This document shows positions 48,013 to 59,212 of a DNA stretch of 64,000 nucleotides, in pieces; position 1 is the stretch's first letter, and each line of letters begins with the position of its first letter. Origin of the DNA: Symbiodinium natans (taxonomy: Eukaryota; Sar; Dinophyceae; Suessiales; Symbiodiniaceae); the NCBI GenBank assembly GCA_905221605.1, contig CAJNDS010002002.1:188001-252000 (forward strand), written 5' to 3'. The translations under genes and the position numbers were made by a program. Below the pieces are notes generated by a model. That model saw only the letters and a program-made list of their open reading frames with translations, ran no database searches and was not told where the DNA came from.

Positions 48013-48087
48013 CAACGCGGTCACAACGCGGTCACAACGCGGTCATAACGCGGTCACAACGCGGTCACAACGCGGTCACAACGCGGT
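48013..48087 (-). repeat. Inverted array of the same 11-bp minisatellite
   Basis: About seven units of AACGCGGTCAC, the reverse complement of the 47450-47735 unit. GTGCTGCAAAAA-like sequence lies close to both arrays. Confidence 0.9.
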
Positions 48088-48873
48088 GCTGCAAAAAGGG
48101 GCTGTAGTGACATTAGAATGACGTTGTAGTGACCATGCTGCAAAAGAGGCTGTAGTGACATTGTAGTGGCTTTTGGAATAAGTTACCATAAGCCCCCCGC
48201 TTATATATCCCAGTCTGCGATAGCACCCAACGCCAGCTACGCGGGGCAGTTGTAGAGACCTCTAACCTTCGCACTTGCCACTCGGTTGGTTGCAGACCGT
48301 CAAACCCCAGCCCGAATACCTTGGAGGCCCTAGAGGCCCTAGAGACGCTGGGAGCACCCGCAAAACTACGGGTGCTCCAGATCTTCGGGTGCCCCACTGC
48401 ACGTTGTGCACGGGCGCGCCCCCCCTCTCTGGGCCTCGACCTCCATGCGATGCTCAAGACTCTGTTCTTGTCAAGCCCCGCAAGAAAGCCCCCAACCACC
48501 CACATCCTCTTGACGAAGCATCCTCAGCTCCTCTAAACCTAGCCGAAACGTGCTGCTGGCAAGTCTTCTCCAGAACCTGCTTCGGATCATGCGATCAGGG
48601 CTTATGTGGTCGCAGTTTAGGCCCGGGGAGTCCGGCGTTTCAAGTTGGGCAGGGGCGGTGCGGGCTTGAGCAGGCCTTTCCAGGATGGCCATTTTCACGT
48701 GACGGAGGAGGGCCCATGCTCCTGAGAGGTGTAGAAAAAATACAAAACGGGGGACCGTGGGAGTGCGCTTTTTGGCTTTTTTTCCTTACACGATACATGC
48801 TTTTCATACGAAAAAACGCAGAAAACTAGAAAAACTTTACCAAAACTCGGAAAACTAGAAAAGAATGCAAAAA
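48088..48873. other. No supported gene
   Basis: Open frames exist on both strands (for example 48275-48829 plus, 48113-48505 minus), but none has a motif or consistent composition. Short GAGGCCCTA repeats lie near 48320-48340. Confidence 0.4.
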
Positions 48874-49330
48874 CTCGAAAAAACCAAAAAAACCAAAAAA
48901 ACTAAAAAAACCAAAAAAACCAAAAAAAACAAAAAAAACAAAAAAACCAATTTCCAGGGACTCTTCCATCCAGGGCCCAATTTGCAGGAGTCCTGGAAAA
49001 TTGGTTTTTTTGGTTTCTTTAGTTTTTTTGTTTTTTTTTGGTTTTTTTGGTTTTTTCGAGGAAAACTAGAAAAAATGCAAACACTCGAAAAAACTCGAAA
49101 ACACCAAAAAAATCAATTTCCAGGGACTCTTCCATCCAGGGCCCAATTTGCAAGAGTCCTGGAAAATTGTTGTTTTTTTTTTTTTGTTTTTTCGTGTTTT
49201 TTGCCTTTTTTCTAGTTTTCTGAGTTTTTTACAAGTTTTCTGGACTCTTCCATCCAGGGCCCAATCTACAGGAGTCCTGGATTTTTGTTTTTTTTTTGTT
49301 GTTTTGTTTTTTTTGGTTTTTCGATTCTCC
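48874..49330. repeat. A/T-rich foldback modules around a 50-bp hairpin core (three copies)
   Basis: The core is TTTCCAGGGACTC ... GAGTCCTGGAAA enclosing CCATCCAGGGCCCAAT; it occurs near 48952-49002, 49116-49167 and (partial) 49239-49282. The first module is a nearly complete snapback: its left arm starts CTCGAAAAAACC (48874) and its right arm ends GGTTTTTTCGAG (49060). Confidence 0.85.
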
Positions 49331-49499
49331 AGCGCGGGGCTTCCGGAAGTCTCCAGTAGAATGCCTCACGCGCGCCGCTTCCGGAAAAATGAAGGACAGC
49401 TACTGGGACAACCTGCCGATGATGGATTTCCCCCCCCCCCCACAAGCAAGACCACACGGTGCTCATATTTTGCGAAAGCTTTTGCTGACTAGTGTGTTT

Positions 49500-51060
49500 C
49501 AGTGAGACAGGTGTGATGAAAATCTGCGCTATGAAAAATCCACAATCACTATGTATAAAAATCAAAGCGACTTTATTGAAAAATCTTTGTATCATAGGGT
49601 GCCTACCGTTATGGCTTGATATTTGCTTTCCTTCATGCAGGGTTGGTTTAATAGTATGACTTCTAAGCTAGCTATTGTTCTAGCTGTTTCTTCTAATATA
49701 GATCTTTTATACTTGCCCATTTTTTGAGGTAATTTGCATTGTATGTCAAATCTAGCAGAGTTTGCCCATACGTAAATATCTTGTAATTTATCTTGTTCCC
49801 TTTACTAAGAGGAGCTTCTGTAAGAGTTCCAAGCGTGTTATTTGTTGGATTTTCTAGTATTTTGCTTTAAGCATTTTTAAACTCATCATTCAAGATATAT
49901 AAATTTGTATGATAAGATGGGATAACAAATTCCCATCGACAAAAATGATGATTATTATTACTATATATACATATATATATATATTTAATATCTGAGTTTA
50001 AGGCTCTTTGTCCTATGGATTGATTTATAAGTTATTAGGAAATTGCTAATAGTGCAGTAGAGGGCTCTCTAGATTATTTGCCGCATCCAAAGTGCTGTGC
50101 AAACGTCTACTATAGGAATAGTCTTTCAAAATGATTCTTCAGTATCAATTCAAAGTTTAAGCACAATTTGTACTTGCTTTGTTATATGTATATGTCATAA
50201 AAAAAGTCCAGTCCATTCTAGCCTAGCTTCTATAGCTTCATTTTTTGGCTAGAGGTTTTGTGAGAAATCTATGCAGTAAAATTGCTGCCAGAATGATGTT
50301 TCGTGTTGTTAGAGGCGTTAAATAATATCGTTGACTCTTTATTATAGGCATGGTGTTTGTGAGTTTTATTGCCATTTCATCTATAGACATAGATTCACCT
50401 ACATGTATCTTTGCCGACCTTCGTAAGTTTACATGCTTTTTGAGTTACAGGAATCATTCATTGGTCATTCCCATAGCTTTGTATATGCATCTCAGATAAA
50501 CCGTTGTTTTATAGAGTTGCAGGTGTGAACTCTGTTTTAAAAGTCTGTTTTTTTGTGAACAAAACACGGTGTTCCGATGCAACGTGTTTCTTTGTGAAGT
50601 CTTTGAGTCACAAAAGCCATATTGATGCAACCCAGGTATTCGTCCACCAGTCACGTATTCAACCCCCCTCGAAAAAGCAATACTGAAGAGCTGCATTCAC
50701 CCCATACCAATCAGCAAGACTAATAAAAAGTAACTATTCCCCTAATAACTCATTCACTTCCTGATAAACAAGACTTGGAACTTACACTCATCCCTCAATA
50801 AGCAAGACTTGATATCTATATTCACCATCCCGATATACAAGACTTGAAATCATAATAGCCACCCTCATAACGCATTCACCCCCAATAAGCAAGACTTGGA
50901 ATCTATATTCACCAACTAATAGCAAGATTTGGAATCATGGTAATCTCAGTCTATTAGGTTCTATACATTCACTACTTGATAAGTAGACTTATAGAATTTA
51001 TTAGGGTTGGGCGTTCTTATTTATATTAGTGAGTTGTGTAACATGGCAAACCTCATGAAA
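49500..51060. other. AT-rich island, no intact gene
   Basis: About 1.5 kb far more AT-rich than its surroundings, including (TA)n near 49960-49990. On the minus strand, about 60 codons ending near 49604 stay open and read like protein (ARFDIQCKLPQKMGKYKRS), but stops cut them off upstream. Another frame there reads YGQTLLDLTYNANYLKKW. Possible organellar, symbiont or transposon insertion; no identity can be given. Confidence 0.5.
50712..50946 (+). repeat. Irregular minisatellite with CAAGACTTGGAATC core
   Basis: Six spaced copies of an AATAAGCAAGACTTGGAATCTATATTCACC-type unit, 33-55 bp apart, inside the AT-rich island. Confidence 0.75.
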
Positions 51061-52045
51061 CAAAAAAACACAAAAAAGTGCACTCCCACAGTCCCGCGGA
51101 CTCAAAAAATACCAACCCAAACCCTAAGAGGCCAAGTGACGGTCGCCCTTGAGTTTTCGGTTCTTAAGTGCTGATGACGCCGCTTTCTGTCGCATGCCCC
51201 CATTTTCGGTTCACAAGATGTGCGAGCAAACATGACTGCACAGATTGTTATCTGTGTGCATGCTAGGCGCATCCGTTTTAGTTGAGTATGTTGCCTTTTT
51301 GACGTGGCAGTCAACCGTATGTTGTGCTACTTCGGCAGAAGATTGAAGTTGGACTGGCTAGGATGGTCAGATAACTTGCAGCATGATGTCTGTCGATCAA
51401 TGGGATTGGAAAACATCGGCTCCCGAGTTTGTCCCAGGCTTGGGCCGGCGTTCCCCAACTCATTCCTTACCACATTGCTGTCGCTGCCGTGAGAACCCTT
51501 TCTTTCCGTATGCATGTGGACCTGCCATACCGCTGCAACAGGTGTTCTTCATGGAATGCCGGGTCCACTGGTGGGTGCTTGGGTTGCACCTCCGCCTGCC
51601 TCGCAACAAGAGAGTCTTGGAGCAAGCCCGGGCTCCTAGGCATCTCAGCAGTAGGGCAGCGACAGTTAACAGGTTCGATGAGAAGCTTCTTTGAGGTGAT
51701 GTGCCCCGAACTCCCATGTGTGCAGCTCCTGGTGGGCCAGTGATGGGCTTCGTGGGCTGCCTCTCGGATTTTGGAGGTGCGCCAGCTTTGAAGAGCATTC
51801 CCCACTCTGGTGTCTGCAATCCCCTGAAATTGAATGTCAGTGGAGGTCCCTGCAACGGCCCGTGGCAGGCTGTGGGCCAGCCTTGCCAGGCCTGGGCAAA
51901 GGGCTCCAAAAGCACAAATCGTGGTCTTTGCTTTCGCGCAGTCTCCCAGGCACAAAGTGGAGCGATGTCCGGGCCTCTGAGTGTCTTTACACGTGACCGC
52001 GGGACTGGGTGTGTTGGCCTGTGTGTGCAAGCATATGTGTCAAAG
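51061..52045. other. No supported gene
   Basis: A plus-strand frame at 51429-51743 includes CNRCSSWN ... CLGC, a possible zinc-binding pattern, but there is no other support and a minus-strand frame overlaps it. Recorded as unresolved. Confidence 0.35.
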
Positions 52046-52130
52046 CATGCGTATGTATGTCTGTGTCTGTGTCTGTGTCTCTGTCTCTGTCTCTGTCTCT
52101 GTCTCTGTCTGTGTTTGCGCCTGTGTCCGT
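52046..52130 (+). repeat. (TGTGTC/TCTGTC)n microsatellite
   Basis: Alternating GTCTGT and CTCTGT hexamers. Frames through it are repeat artefacts. Confidence 0.9.
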
Positions 52131-54235
52131 GTGCAAGCGTGTTTTTCTTGCAAGCGTGTGAGCATGTGCAAACATGATGCGGAGGTCGGGCATGATGGGT
52201 CCAGGCTGGGTGGTGCTGTCACTCGCTGCATGCTTCATGCTTTTCTTTTGCTGTTGCATGTTTTGACTGCCCGAGAACTTTGAATACTCAAAACCTGTTT
52301 TGGAAAAGAGCCGAGACACGTTCTGGTAGGTCCTTGCCCCGTGCAGATGGAGGCCTTCGCCGAGATGCAGGAAGTTTAGCTCTCATTCGATCTTTTGGCA
52401 GTTCGGATATCAGCCGTACTCCAGCAACCAGCGCCACGAAGTGATGTGCTTCCCTCAGCCGGCATAAGCTGCGACATTGTGCGCCGTAGGAGCAGCCTGT
52501 GAGCAATTCAGAATTCAGTGCAAACACTAAGTGAGATGTCGTTCTTTTTTCAAGGCAGGATCCTGGCACCCACTTCAGTCCCCCTGAAGAGGCCCGTATC
52601 GTGCTGCCCGTTGTGGCACTTCGGCCTTCCGCGTTGCCTCTCACGCCCTTCATAGGGTCATAGTGAGTCATAGGGCCATAGGGCGTGAGCCAACTCGAAG
52701 ATCGGCAGCGTTCGTGCACTTCGCAATCTATGTGTCATCACTGGCACGGGTTGACCATGCTTATTCTACTTATGAGCAACGCTCCGGATTGGGAGTGCTG
52801 AGCAGATGATGAGACGCACTGTCACTTGTACCCGCAGGACTTCTGTCTAGTCATCATCAATCTGTGCCTTTGCTTGGCACAACGGCATCTCGCGCAACTG
52901 GCAGCGCTATTGTGAGTAGGTCTGAGTCACGACACTCCTTGTCCACGGAAAGGCAAGTGTTCGCCTCTTTCAATAGTTCATCTTCGCCTGTCTCGTGAAG
53001 AATATCGACGCGCTGTTGACTCTAGTGAGCGTTCCTTTGAAATCAGTGTGCAACAAATCTGTGGAAGAACCTGAGCTCGAGGTGAATCCAGCCTCGTTTG
53101 TGGTCTTGTGTAGAATCCATCTGGCTCATCTTGACTACTCTGCCCTACATTTCCCGCCACATCCAGATCCTTTTGCAACAAAGCCCTTCATCCTCGTCCT
53201 CCACTACGTGGTGACATATGACAAACAGGCCTCAAGAGCACCTGCTTCGCCGACAGCCAGACAGTCCACCTCACTGCAATGGCGATCTCCCCCCCCATCC
53301 TTCAGCCGGCGACCTACAGATCGCTTGAAGCGGTAGAAATCGCATGAGAGCCACCGCCAATCCCAAGCTTCTTCTGAGCATAGGGGGTGGTTCAAGGACA
53401 AGCCGAGGTTCGTTCTCTCAGGAAAGCCGCAACAAATCCCGCTCCCAATGACGCAGGATGGCCTCCGCTCCGTCTGTTTCACCATGGCCCTCAACTGTAC
53501 CTATCCGGACCTGTCACCGCGCCTCACAGCGCTCACAGCCTTGCGGTGCTTCTGGGGACTCCATGGCCCAGCGATGGCCACACTGATTGAATCGCACAAA
53601 GTGTCCTGGCTGTTAATCGTTTCTTGCTGGGTCATCGTGATCACATGATCCAAAGCGTCCTAAGCGATCACCTTGTGCTTTTGGGGCGGTCCTGCCCCCA
53701 GACAGGGAAAGGCGCGTGCCATGTTGGCGCATCATTCAGCGCCACCTGCAATTTTGCACTGTCCACCAACCCGGAAAATCGTGCATTGCCTGTTGTGGTG
53801 CCACTGATCTTCCTTACCGTTGTGCAATCAGGGTGCGAAATGGTTGCCACTTCCAGCGAGCGACGGCAGTGCCCAAAGATCCTGCACGGACTCGATCATA
53901 TGCCACCCCTGTCAAAGCAGCTCCTAGGTCAACTGCTCCAATGTCAAGCATAGTGTCAGAGCCGTCACGAAGTTGAAGAGACGGCGGGTAACTCAAGCTT
54001 GGGTGCATTGAACGGAGCATCATGGTGGGCTGGTAGATGCTGGTAGGAGGAGATACCATGGGGTGGGGGGAGTGGGGTGGGGGCGCGAACGAGATCATAT
54101 GTTTGTTGAAGCCATGTGTGGTGTCGTCAGGCCTGAGTGGTTCATAAGTGGTTCTATTGTGGACCTGAGCAGCCCTGTGCATGTTCTGCCTGGCACATCA
54201 TCGTGGCTTTTGGAACGACCTGGTCATTGTGTCAG
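52131..54235. other. Probable host intron or intergenic sequence, no exon identified
   Basis: Ordinary GC content with only short frames. Upstream exons of the coiled-coil gene may lie here, but I could not single any out. Confidence 0.4.
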
Positions 54236-54301
54236 GACTACGCAGAACGTATCCGTGCCGCACAACTTCAAGCGCGCTATGAACAGCGGCTGAAGTCAAA
54301 G
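54236..54301 (+). CDS. Candidate host exon, coiled coil (22 codons)
   Basis: 66 bp, reading DYAERIRAAQLQARYEQRLK and ending SK. It is bounded by GTCAG|G on the left and AAG|GCAAGT on the right (a GC donor). It joins in phase 0 to the next exon. Strongly helical and charged, typical of coiled-coil proteins. Confidence 0.6.
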
Positions 54302-54391
54302 GCAAGTGGGCACCGCAGGTAAACTGTCATGTGCATGACCCGCCAAGTTTTGTGACAGCTGGATTGAATGGAGAACTAAACAACTCTGCAG

Positions 54392-54457
54392 GATCAGGAG
54401 CTCCAGTACCTTCAAGAACGATTGAATCGGCAGGAGGATGAGACTGCAAAGATGCAG
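54392..54457 (+). CDS. Candidate host exon, coiled coil (22 codons)
   Basis: 66 bp again, DQELQYLQERLNRQEDETAK then MQ. Acceptor CTCTGCAG|G, donor ATGCAG|GTGTCA. Phase 0 on both sides. The same length and phase as the previous exon argue for a real repeat-like exon series. Confidence 0.62.
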
Positions 54458-54539
54458 GTGTCACCGTTGTCACCTCACGGTCTCTTCAGGGTCACCTTCA
54501 CGGTCACCCCATGTTCAGCATGTGCTTCGGCCCCGCCAG

Positions 54540-54600
54540 GCCGAGTTTGAGCGCGATCGACAGGGCTTGCTGTACAACCTGAATCAGACTCTCTGCTTGT
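54540..54600 (+). CDS. Candidate host exon, coiled coil (right end uncertain)
   Basis: Acceptor CGCCAG|G, reading AEFERDRQGLLYNLNQT in phase 0 with the previous exon. The donor is not clear; the frame stops at about 54620. Confidence 0.5.
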
Positions 54601-56206
54601 TCTTATCTGGCGTCATTTGAGTCATTTGGCCCCTGTTTAAGCGTGTGATGTGAATGATGTGAATGGCTTAGATGGCCAGGCTCTCGCATGTAGTGGCCAC
54701 CGAACGAAAGGGGCAGACCCAGCCGGCACACTGAGACATGCCATGGAAAGGATCCTTCGAAGGTTTTTGTTTGGGTCACGATGGCATCTGCAGATCTCAC
54801 TGTCAGGTGGGGAGACCGCTGGTCCAAGAAGAAAGATGTCGCCATCTCAGCATCCTCGGCCATCTGGAGAAGGATCGGGGAATGATCTCTCCTTTTTGAT
54901 CTTGTTGGCGTAGTGGAACCTGCAATGGGGCATCCGGCATCTCAATCTTCTCCGTCCAACCGTGAGATTATTGGGCGCTCAGTGAGTCTGCTCTCTCTGA
55001 AAAGTGTGGAAACGCCGTGTTGTGAGTGAGACTGAGGCCTCGGGCGAGGCGCCAGCTAGCGCCAGCTAGCGATTGCGGCAGAGTTCGTGTGCGCGTGTTC
55101 GTGGAGCGATCTCGCGGCAGGGCCTGGGGGTCAAGACGGAGCGCGGCGAGCGCGAGCGCGGCCATCGTGAAGGCAGCTTAAAGGCTTAGCTTTGCTCCGT
55201 AGGGATCAGCCTTTCTTTCCGCCTTCTCTTTCTGTAGAGGGAACAGGAGGAAGGGAGGAAGGGAGGGCCCAGAAGGCCGACGAAGTACAGGGGGACGGGG
55301 GGAACCGGTGTGAGGGAACCATGAGAGCCAGGCTTGGCCGCGACCTCTTCGCGCACCCGCCTCGGAGCCCACAAGGAGCAGCAGAAGCCGGGAAAAAGAG
55401 GGAGCGACAAAAAGAGAGCATAGAGGCTAGCAACAGAGAGTGTTATTCAGTTCACACGCCGGTGTCAAGTTCACAGCGCACAAAAGAGGCCGCTTTTGAG
55501 AGCATTTTGAGAGCCAGTTTTCTTGAGCCAGGAGACCCGGGAGCCTGCAGGTCTGGGGTTTGCTCTCAGATGTCTTTCATTTCTCTTTCATTGATGCTCT
55601 TTTCCGAGAAACCAAGCATTCTGAGAGCGGGGGTCGTCTCTCACGTGTGTTCTCACGAAAAGGGGACCGGCGAGACCGAGACCGAGCCCAGGTTTGGAGG
55701 CGCGGCGATGCAGTTGGGAGCCGCTGATCCCCCTTCTTCTGCCCCTGAGCGCGAGCCACGCTCCCTGCACTGGTCTCACACACGCCGAAACCAGGGGGCC
55801 TCCACCTTCGCGGCCTTCCGGCACCTTGTGGAGCGGCGACCGCTTCGAGAAGTTTGCGCGGCAGACGCCCGGGGCCAAAGGGGAAGCGGGGAAAGTTTAT
55901 AGGCCACCAAAGAAACGGGAAGACAAAGAGGGGAAGGAGGGCCCTATGAGGAGGGCCCTATGAGAGAAGCCGGGGCGATCTCCGAGGCCTGGGGCCTTCG
56001 AGCTGAGGGAGAAGGCGCAACACGAATGCTGCCTCGAATTGAGCATGCTCAGCTGCATGTTCTTTTCTCGGGCTCAGGCAGATAGTTCCGGGTGGACTTT
56101 AAGGCAAGCGCCTTTTGTTGTTGTGTGTTTGTTGGACGTTGCCCAATCTTGCGAGCAAGTAAGTAAGAGCTGATGCCAGAGCTGCAAACTCCGAAGACTC
56201 CGAAGG
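54601..56206. other. Probable intron sequence; one long unsupported ORF
   Basis: A 236-codon plus-strand frame (55192-55902) has no motif and is opposed by several minus frames, so it is not called. A possible small exon at about 55988-56044 reads AFELREKAQHECCLELS after GAG|G. Confidence 0.35.
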
Positions 56207-56280
56207 ATGCGCTTCGAGGATTTAAGCCCGCCTCTGAACGATGAGGGCGTGCAGGCGCTTGTCCGCTTGCGCCGTAAACC
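56207..56280 (+). CDS. Candidate LRR-like exon
   Basis: Reads MRFEDLSPPLNDEGVQALV then RL, resembling the helical half of a ribonuclease-inhibitor-type leucine-rich repeat (LNDEGVQALV). Right boundary uncertain. Confidence 0.4.
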
Positions 56281-56699
56281 TCGACCTCTGCCCTCACATT
56301 CCACCACGTGCGTTACGAGGTTTTCTGCAGGTGGCTGCACCAATCAATGCAGAGGAGACTCTCTCGTTTCTGGTGTGATGATGGTGCTTGATGGGCCAGA
56401 CCTGTCACATAAAATGTGTCGTCAGGATTCGCGAGGATAAGGGTATCCGGTCCATGCGGACGGTTGATGCCGAGGTTGCGCTTCTCACACGGTTTGACCG
56501 AGAGACGGAGACCGAGAGACGGAGCGATCACTAGAAGATGCTGTGCATGTGGTGCTCTTTGCAGCCTTGCAGGGGTGAGACCAGGATGTTTGGGTTTAGG
56601 GTGGTGTGATGTGTGGCATGGTGTGGTGTGATTGTGGTGATGGTAATTGTACGTAAATTGTGTTTGTTCTCGCCATTCCAAACAATTGCAGCCGGTCAG

Positions 56700-56945
56700 G
56701 TATCCTTCGCGTGGAACTACATGGGTGACGAAGCAGTTGGACGTTTGCTTCAGGCAGAAGAACCTGGCAACATCACTCTTGTGTCTTTCTTGGTGTGCCG
56801 AGTGCAGAGTAAGTGCCGCCGGCGCGCCCTGGCACCCGAGTTATGGGAGGCTCTCCAACGCTCAGAGCTGCGGGTCTCCGCCCTGAACTTCAGTGGCAAC
56901 TGCCTGGGGCCAGCTGGCACTTCGCATGTCTGCGACTTTGTTCAG
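56700..56945 (+). CDS. LRR-like exon
   Basis: Acceptor GGTCAG|G. It reads VSFAWNYMGDEAVGRLLQ, later ALNFSGNCLGPAGTSHVCDF, then VQ. Both fit ribonuclease-inhibitor-type repeats (L.L..N.LG..G). The donor TTCAG|GCGAGG is of the GC type. It joins in phase 0 to the next exon, giving a continuous repeat. Confidence 0.6.
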
Positions 56946-57059
56946 GCGAGGATTGAGTTTTGAGTTGTGACGATGAGACGATGAAGTAAGATGATCTATT
57001 CACATCAAAATCTGAGTTAATTGTCAAGGTCTCTTCCATTTTCCGTTGCCGCATGCCAG

Positions 57060-57113
57060 GAGGCCAGCTTTGGAATTCGGGAGGTATCCTTGTCACACAA
57101 CCTGCTCGACGAG
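57060..57113 (+). CDS. LRR-like exon (18 codons)
   Basis: Acceptor TGCCAG|G, reading EASFGIREVSLSHNLLDE. Donor GAG|GCCGTG. The intron before it (56946-57059) is GC-AG, 114 bp. IREVSLSHNLLDE is a clear LRR strand-loop. Confidence 0.6.
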
Positions 57114-57195
57114 GCCGTGTCGGCCCGGTGTCGGGAAGGGTGGGGCATGAGGCATGAGGCATTGTGCTTGTGCTTGTGCCGTGATGTGCTGTGAG

Positions 57196-57264
57196 GCTGT
57201 GGCGATGGAGCTGTTCGCCATCTTTGCTGACCACCCAAAGTACCCACTTCGACGGCATGGCAAG
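57196..57264 (+). CDS. LRR-like exon (23 codons)
   Basis: Acceptor GTGAG|G, reading AVAMELFAIFADHPKYPLRR then HGK, the helical half that should follow the previous exon's strand. The donor AAG|GCACAG is again GC. The preceding intron is 82 bp. Confidence 0.55.
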
Positions 57265-57371
57265 GCACAGGACAAACGTCGGGACACTTTCTTTGGCCTC
57301 TAGATTTCTCTAGATCAAGCCTGGCTCTTTCCCAACTTTTGTTCCTGTGGCGTGCTTTTGCTTTGCACCAG

Positions 57372-57427
57372 GCAGATCCTGTCAGACTTCTGCTGAGCAA
57401 CAACGGCCTCCATACCTCGAAGCTCCT
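57372..57427 (+). CDS. LRR-like exon (right end uncertain)
   Basis: Acceptor CACCAG|G, reading ADPVRLLLSNNGLHTSKLL. VRLLLSNNGL is an LRR strand-loop. The donor may be GTAACC after the last codon. Confidence 0.55.
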
Positions 57428-57507
57428 GTCGTAACCTCACGTTGTGCTGATGTTGGGGGCTGATGTTGGGTGCTGTTGGGTTCTGCTGGGTGCTGGCTGC
57501 CCAGGAA

Positions 57508-57755
57508 GAAGATGGGGACGCTCAGCGGGCTCTCCTTGCAGTCTTGTCGCGCCCGCTCTGCCAGGCGCTGGCAAACAGGGCAAACAGCAATTGAGAAGCA
57601 CTTTGCAGCATTTGCATTCGCCAGCGAGCTGCTTTTGTCAAGGGAGTGGCTCGTGATCAAGAACGGCCTAGACCTGCTGAAGCTTCCTGAATTCGAGATG
57701 CAGGAGATGAAGCCCCCTATCAGCAAACCATTGGAGTCCATGGAGTTTGCGGATG
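57508..57755 (+). CDS. Candidate downstream exon(s) of the LRR gene
   Basis: Acceptor CCCAG|G at 57508, reading EEDGDAQRALLAVLSRPLCQ. In another frame from about 57590 there is AIEKHFAAFAFASELLLSRE and LLKLPEFEMQEMKPPISKP, ending at a GAT|GTGAGA donor. An intron or frame change lies between. Approximate boundaries only. Confidence 0.4.
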
Positions 57756-58332
57756 TGAGAGGAGCAACTTCAAGATCTCGGTTCTGACGCCGAGAACCTT
57801 CCCGATCGGGCACCTGATCGGGCACCGGACCGGGCACCGGACCGGGCACCGGATCGGGCAGCGGATCGGGCAGTGGATCGGGCAGCGGACTGGTCGCCAC
57901 TGGCACGCACTGGCATGCACCAGGCTAGGGGGGAAGAGTTTCATTTTGCCGCAGCACTCATCTTCGAAGCACCGGAAGCCAAGGAAGGAGCGAACCAAGC
58001 CCTTGGCTCGCTCAATTCTCAAGAACGGAGCAAGGCCCGGGAACATGCTCAGGAAAAGGTCACAAGACTTCGGGACTGCCACCTCAAATGGTTTTCCTCT
58101 CATTCTTTGTTTCATGGAGTCCTGTTTGCACACGAGTGAGTTTTGAAGACTCTTCGCTCCATGTCTTCGCAGCCGGTGGAGGTCGGAAGCTTTCCGAACG
58201 GTGCCCAGCCCCGAGGCGACGTGACGGAACGTGCCATGAGCTTTACCTTGCGGGCTTCTCTCTGATTAGCAAAGTCGGGAATGTGATTGTTTTTGGATGC
58301 GGATGCAACTCGACTGTCAACAGATTCTCAGC
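57756..58332. other. CGGGCAC/GGATCGGGCA repeats and possible exon
   Basis: Positions 57805-57895 hold about 10 units of GATCGGGCA(C/G)CGGA(C/T), a minisatellite. After CACCAG|G at about 57922, a frame stays open to 58137 with helical, charged content (SLNSQERSKAREHAQEKVTR), possibly another exon. Confidence 0.4.
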
Positions 58333-58432
58333 NNNNNNNNNNNNNNNNNNNNNNNNNNNNNNNNNNNNNNNNNNNNNNNNNNNNNNNNNNNNNNNNNNNN
58401 NNNNNNNNNNNNNNNNNNNNNNNNNNNNNNNN
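58333..58432. other. Assembly gap (100 N)
   Basis: Exactly 100 N, the usual placeholder for a gap of unknown length. A CA/CAGA microsatellite starts at its right edge, so the gap is probably due to the repeat. Confidence 0.97.
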
Positions 58433-58433
58433 A

Positions 58434-58488
<55 letters not shown>

Positions 58489-58552
58489 ACACACATATAC
58501 ACACACACACAGACAGACAGACAGACAGAGAGACAGAGAGACAGAGAGAGAC

Positions 58553-58583
<31 letters not shown>

Positions 58584-58653
58584 GAGACAGAGAGACAGAG
58601 AGACAGAGAGACAGAGAGACAGAGAGACAGAGAGACAGAGAGACGAGACAGAC

Positions 58654-58686
<33 letters not shown>

Positions 58687-58770
58687 CACAGACACACAGA
58701 CACACAGACACAGACACACACACAGACGCACACACAGACACACACACACACACAGACACACACACACACA

Positions 58771-58809
<39 letters not shown>

Positions 58810-59195
58810 ACACAAACAAACCACAGAGGCACAAACACACAACACACGGAGGCACACGCACACACAGAGCACACACACACCAAGACACCCACACACAGTA
58901 CCCACACACACACACAGACAGACACACAACCAGGACCAACAGACACACAACAGACACACAGGGACAAACCACACACACGACCCACACAGGCCACACACCA
59001 AAAACAGACACACACAGACACACACACACACAGACACACACACACACACACAGACACACACACACACACACACAGACACACGCACACACACACACACAGA
59101 CACACACACAGACACACACAGACACACACAGACACACACACAGACACACACAGACACACACAGACACACACACACAGACACACACACACACACAG
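58433..59195 (+). repeat. (CA)n / (CAGA)n compound microsatellite
   Basis: 760 bp of CA and CAGA repeats with few interruptions. All long frames through it (THTHTH, DRQTDRQ, VCVCVC) are artefacts of the repeat. Confidence 0.97.
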
Positions 59196-59212
59196 AAGCA
59201 CAACACCCAGGT

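Noticed and set aside
47450-48087. CRISPR array
   Set aside because: Units are directly adjacent 11-mers without unique spacers, in a eukaryotic context.
48275-48829. 184-codon ORF
   Set aside because: Pro-rich, no domain, opposed by a minus-strand frame; no independent evidence.
55192-55902. 236-codon plus-strand ORF
   Set aside because: No motif, several competing minus-strand frames of similar length, and location between likely exons; not supported.
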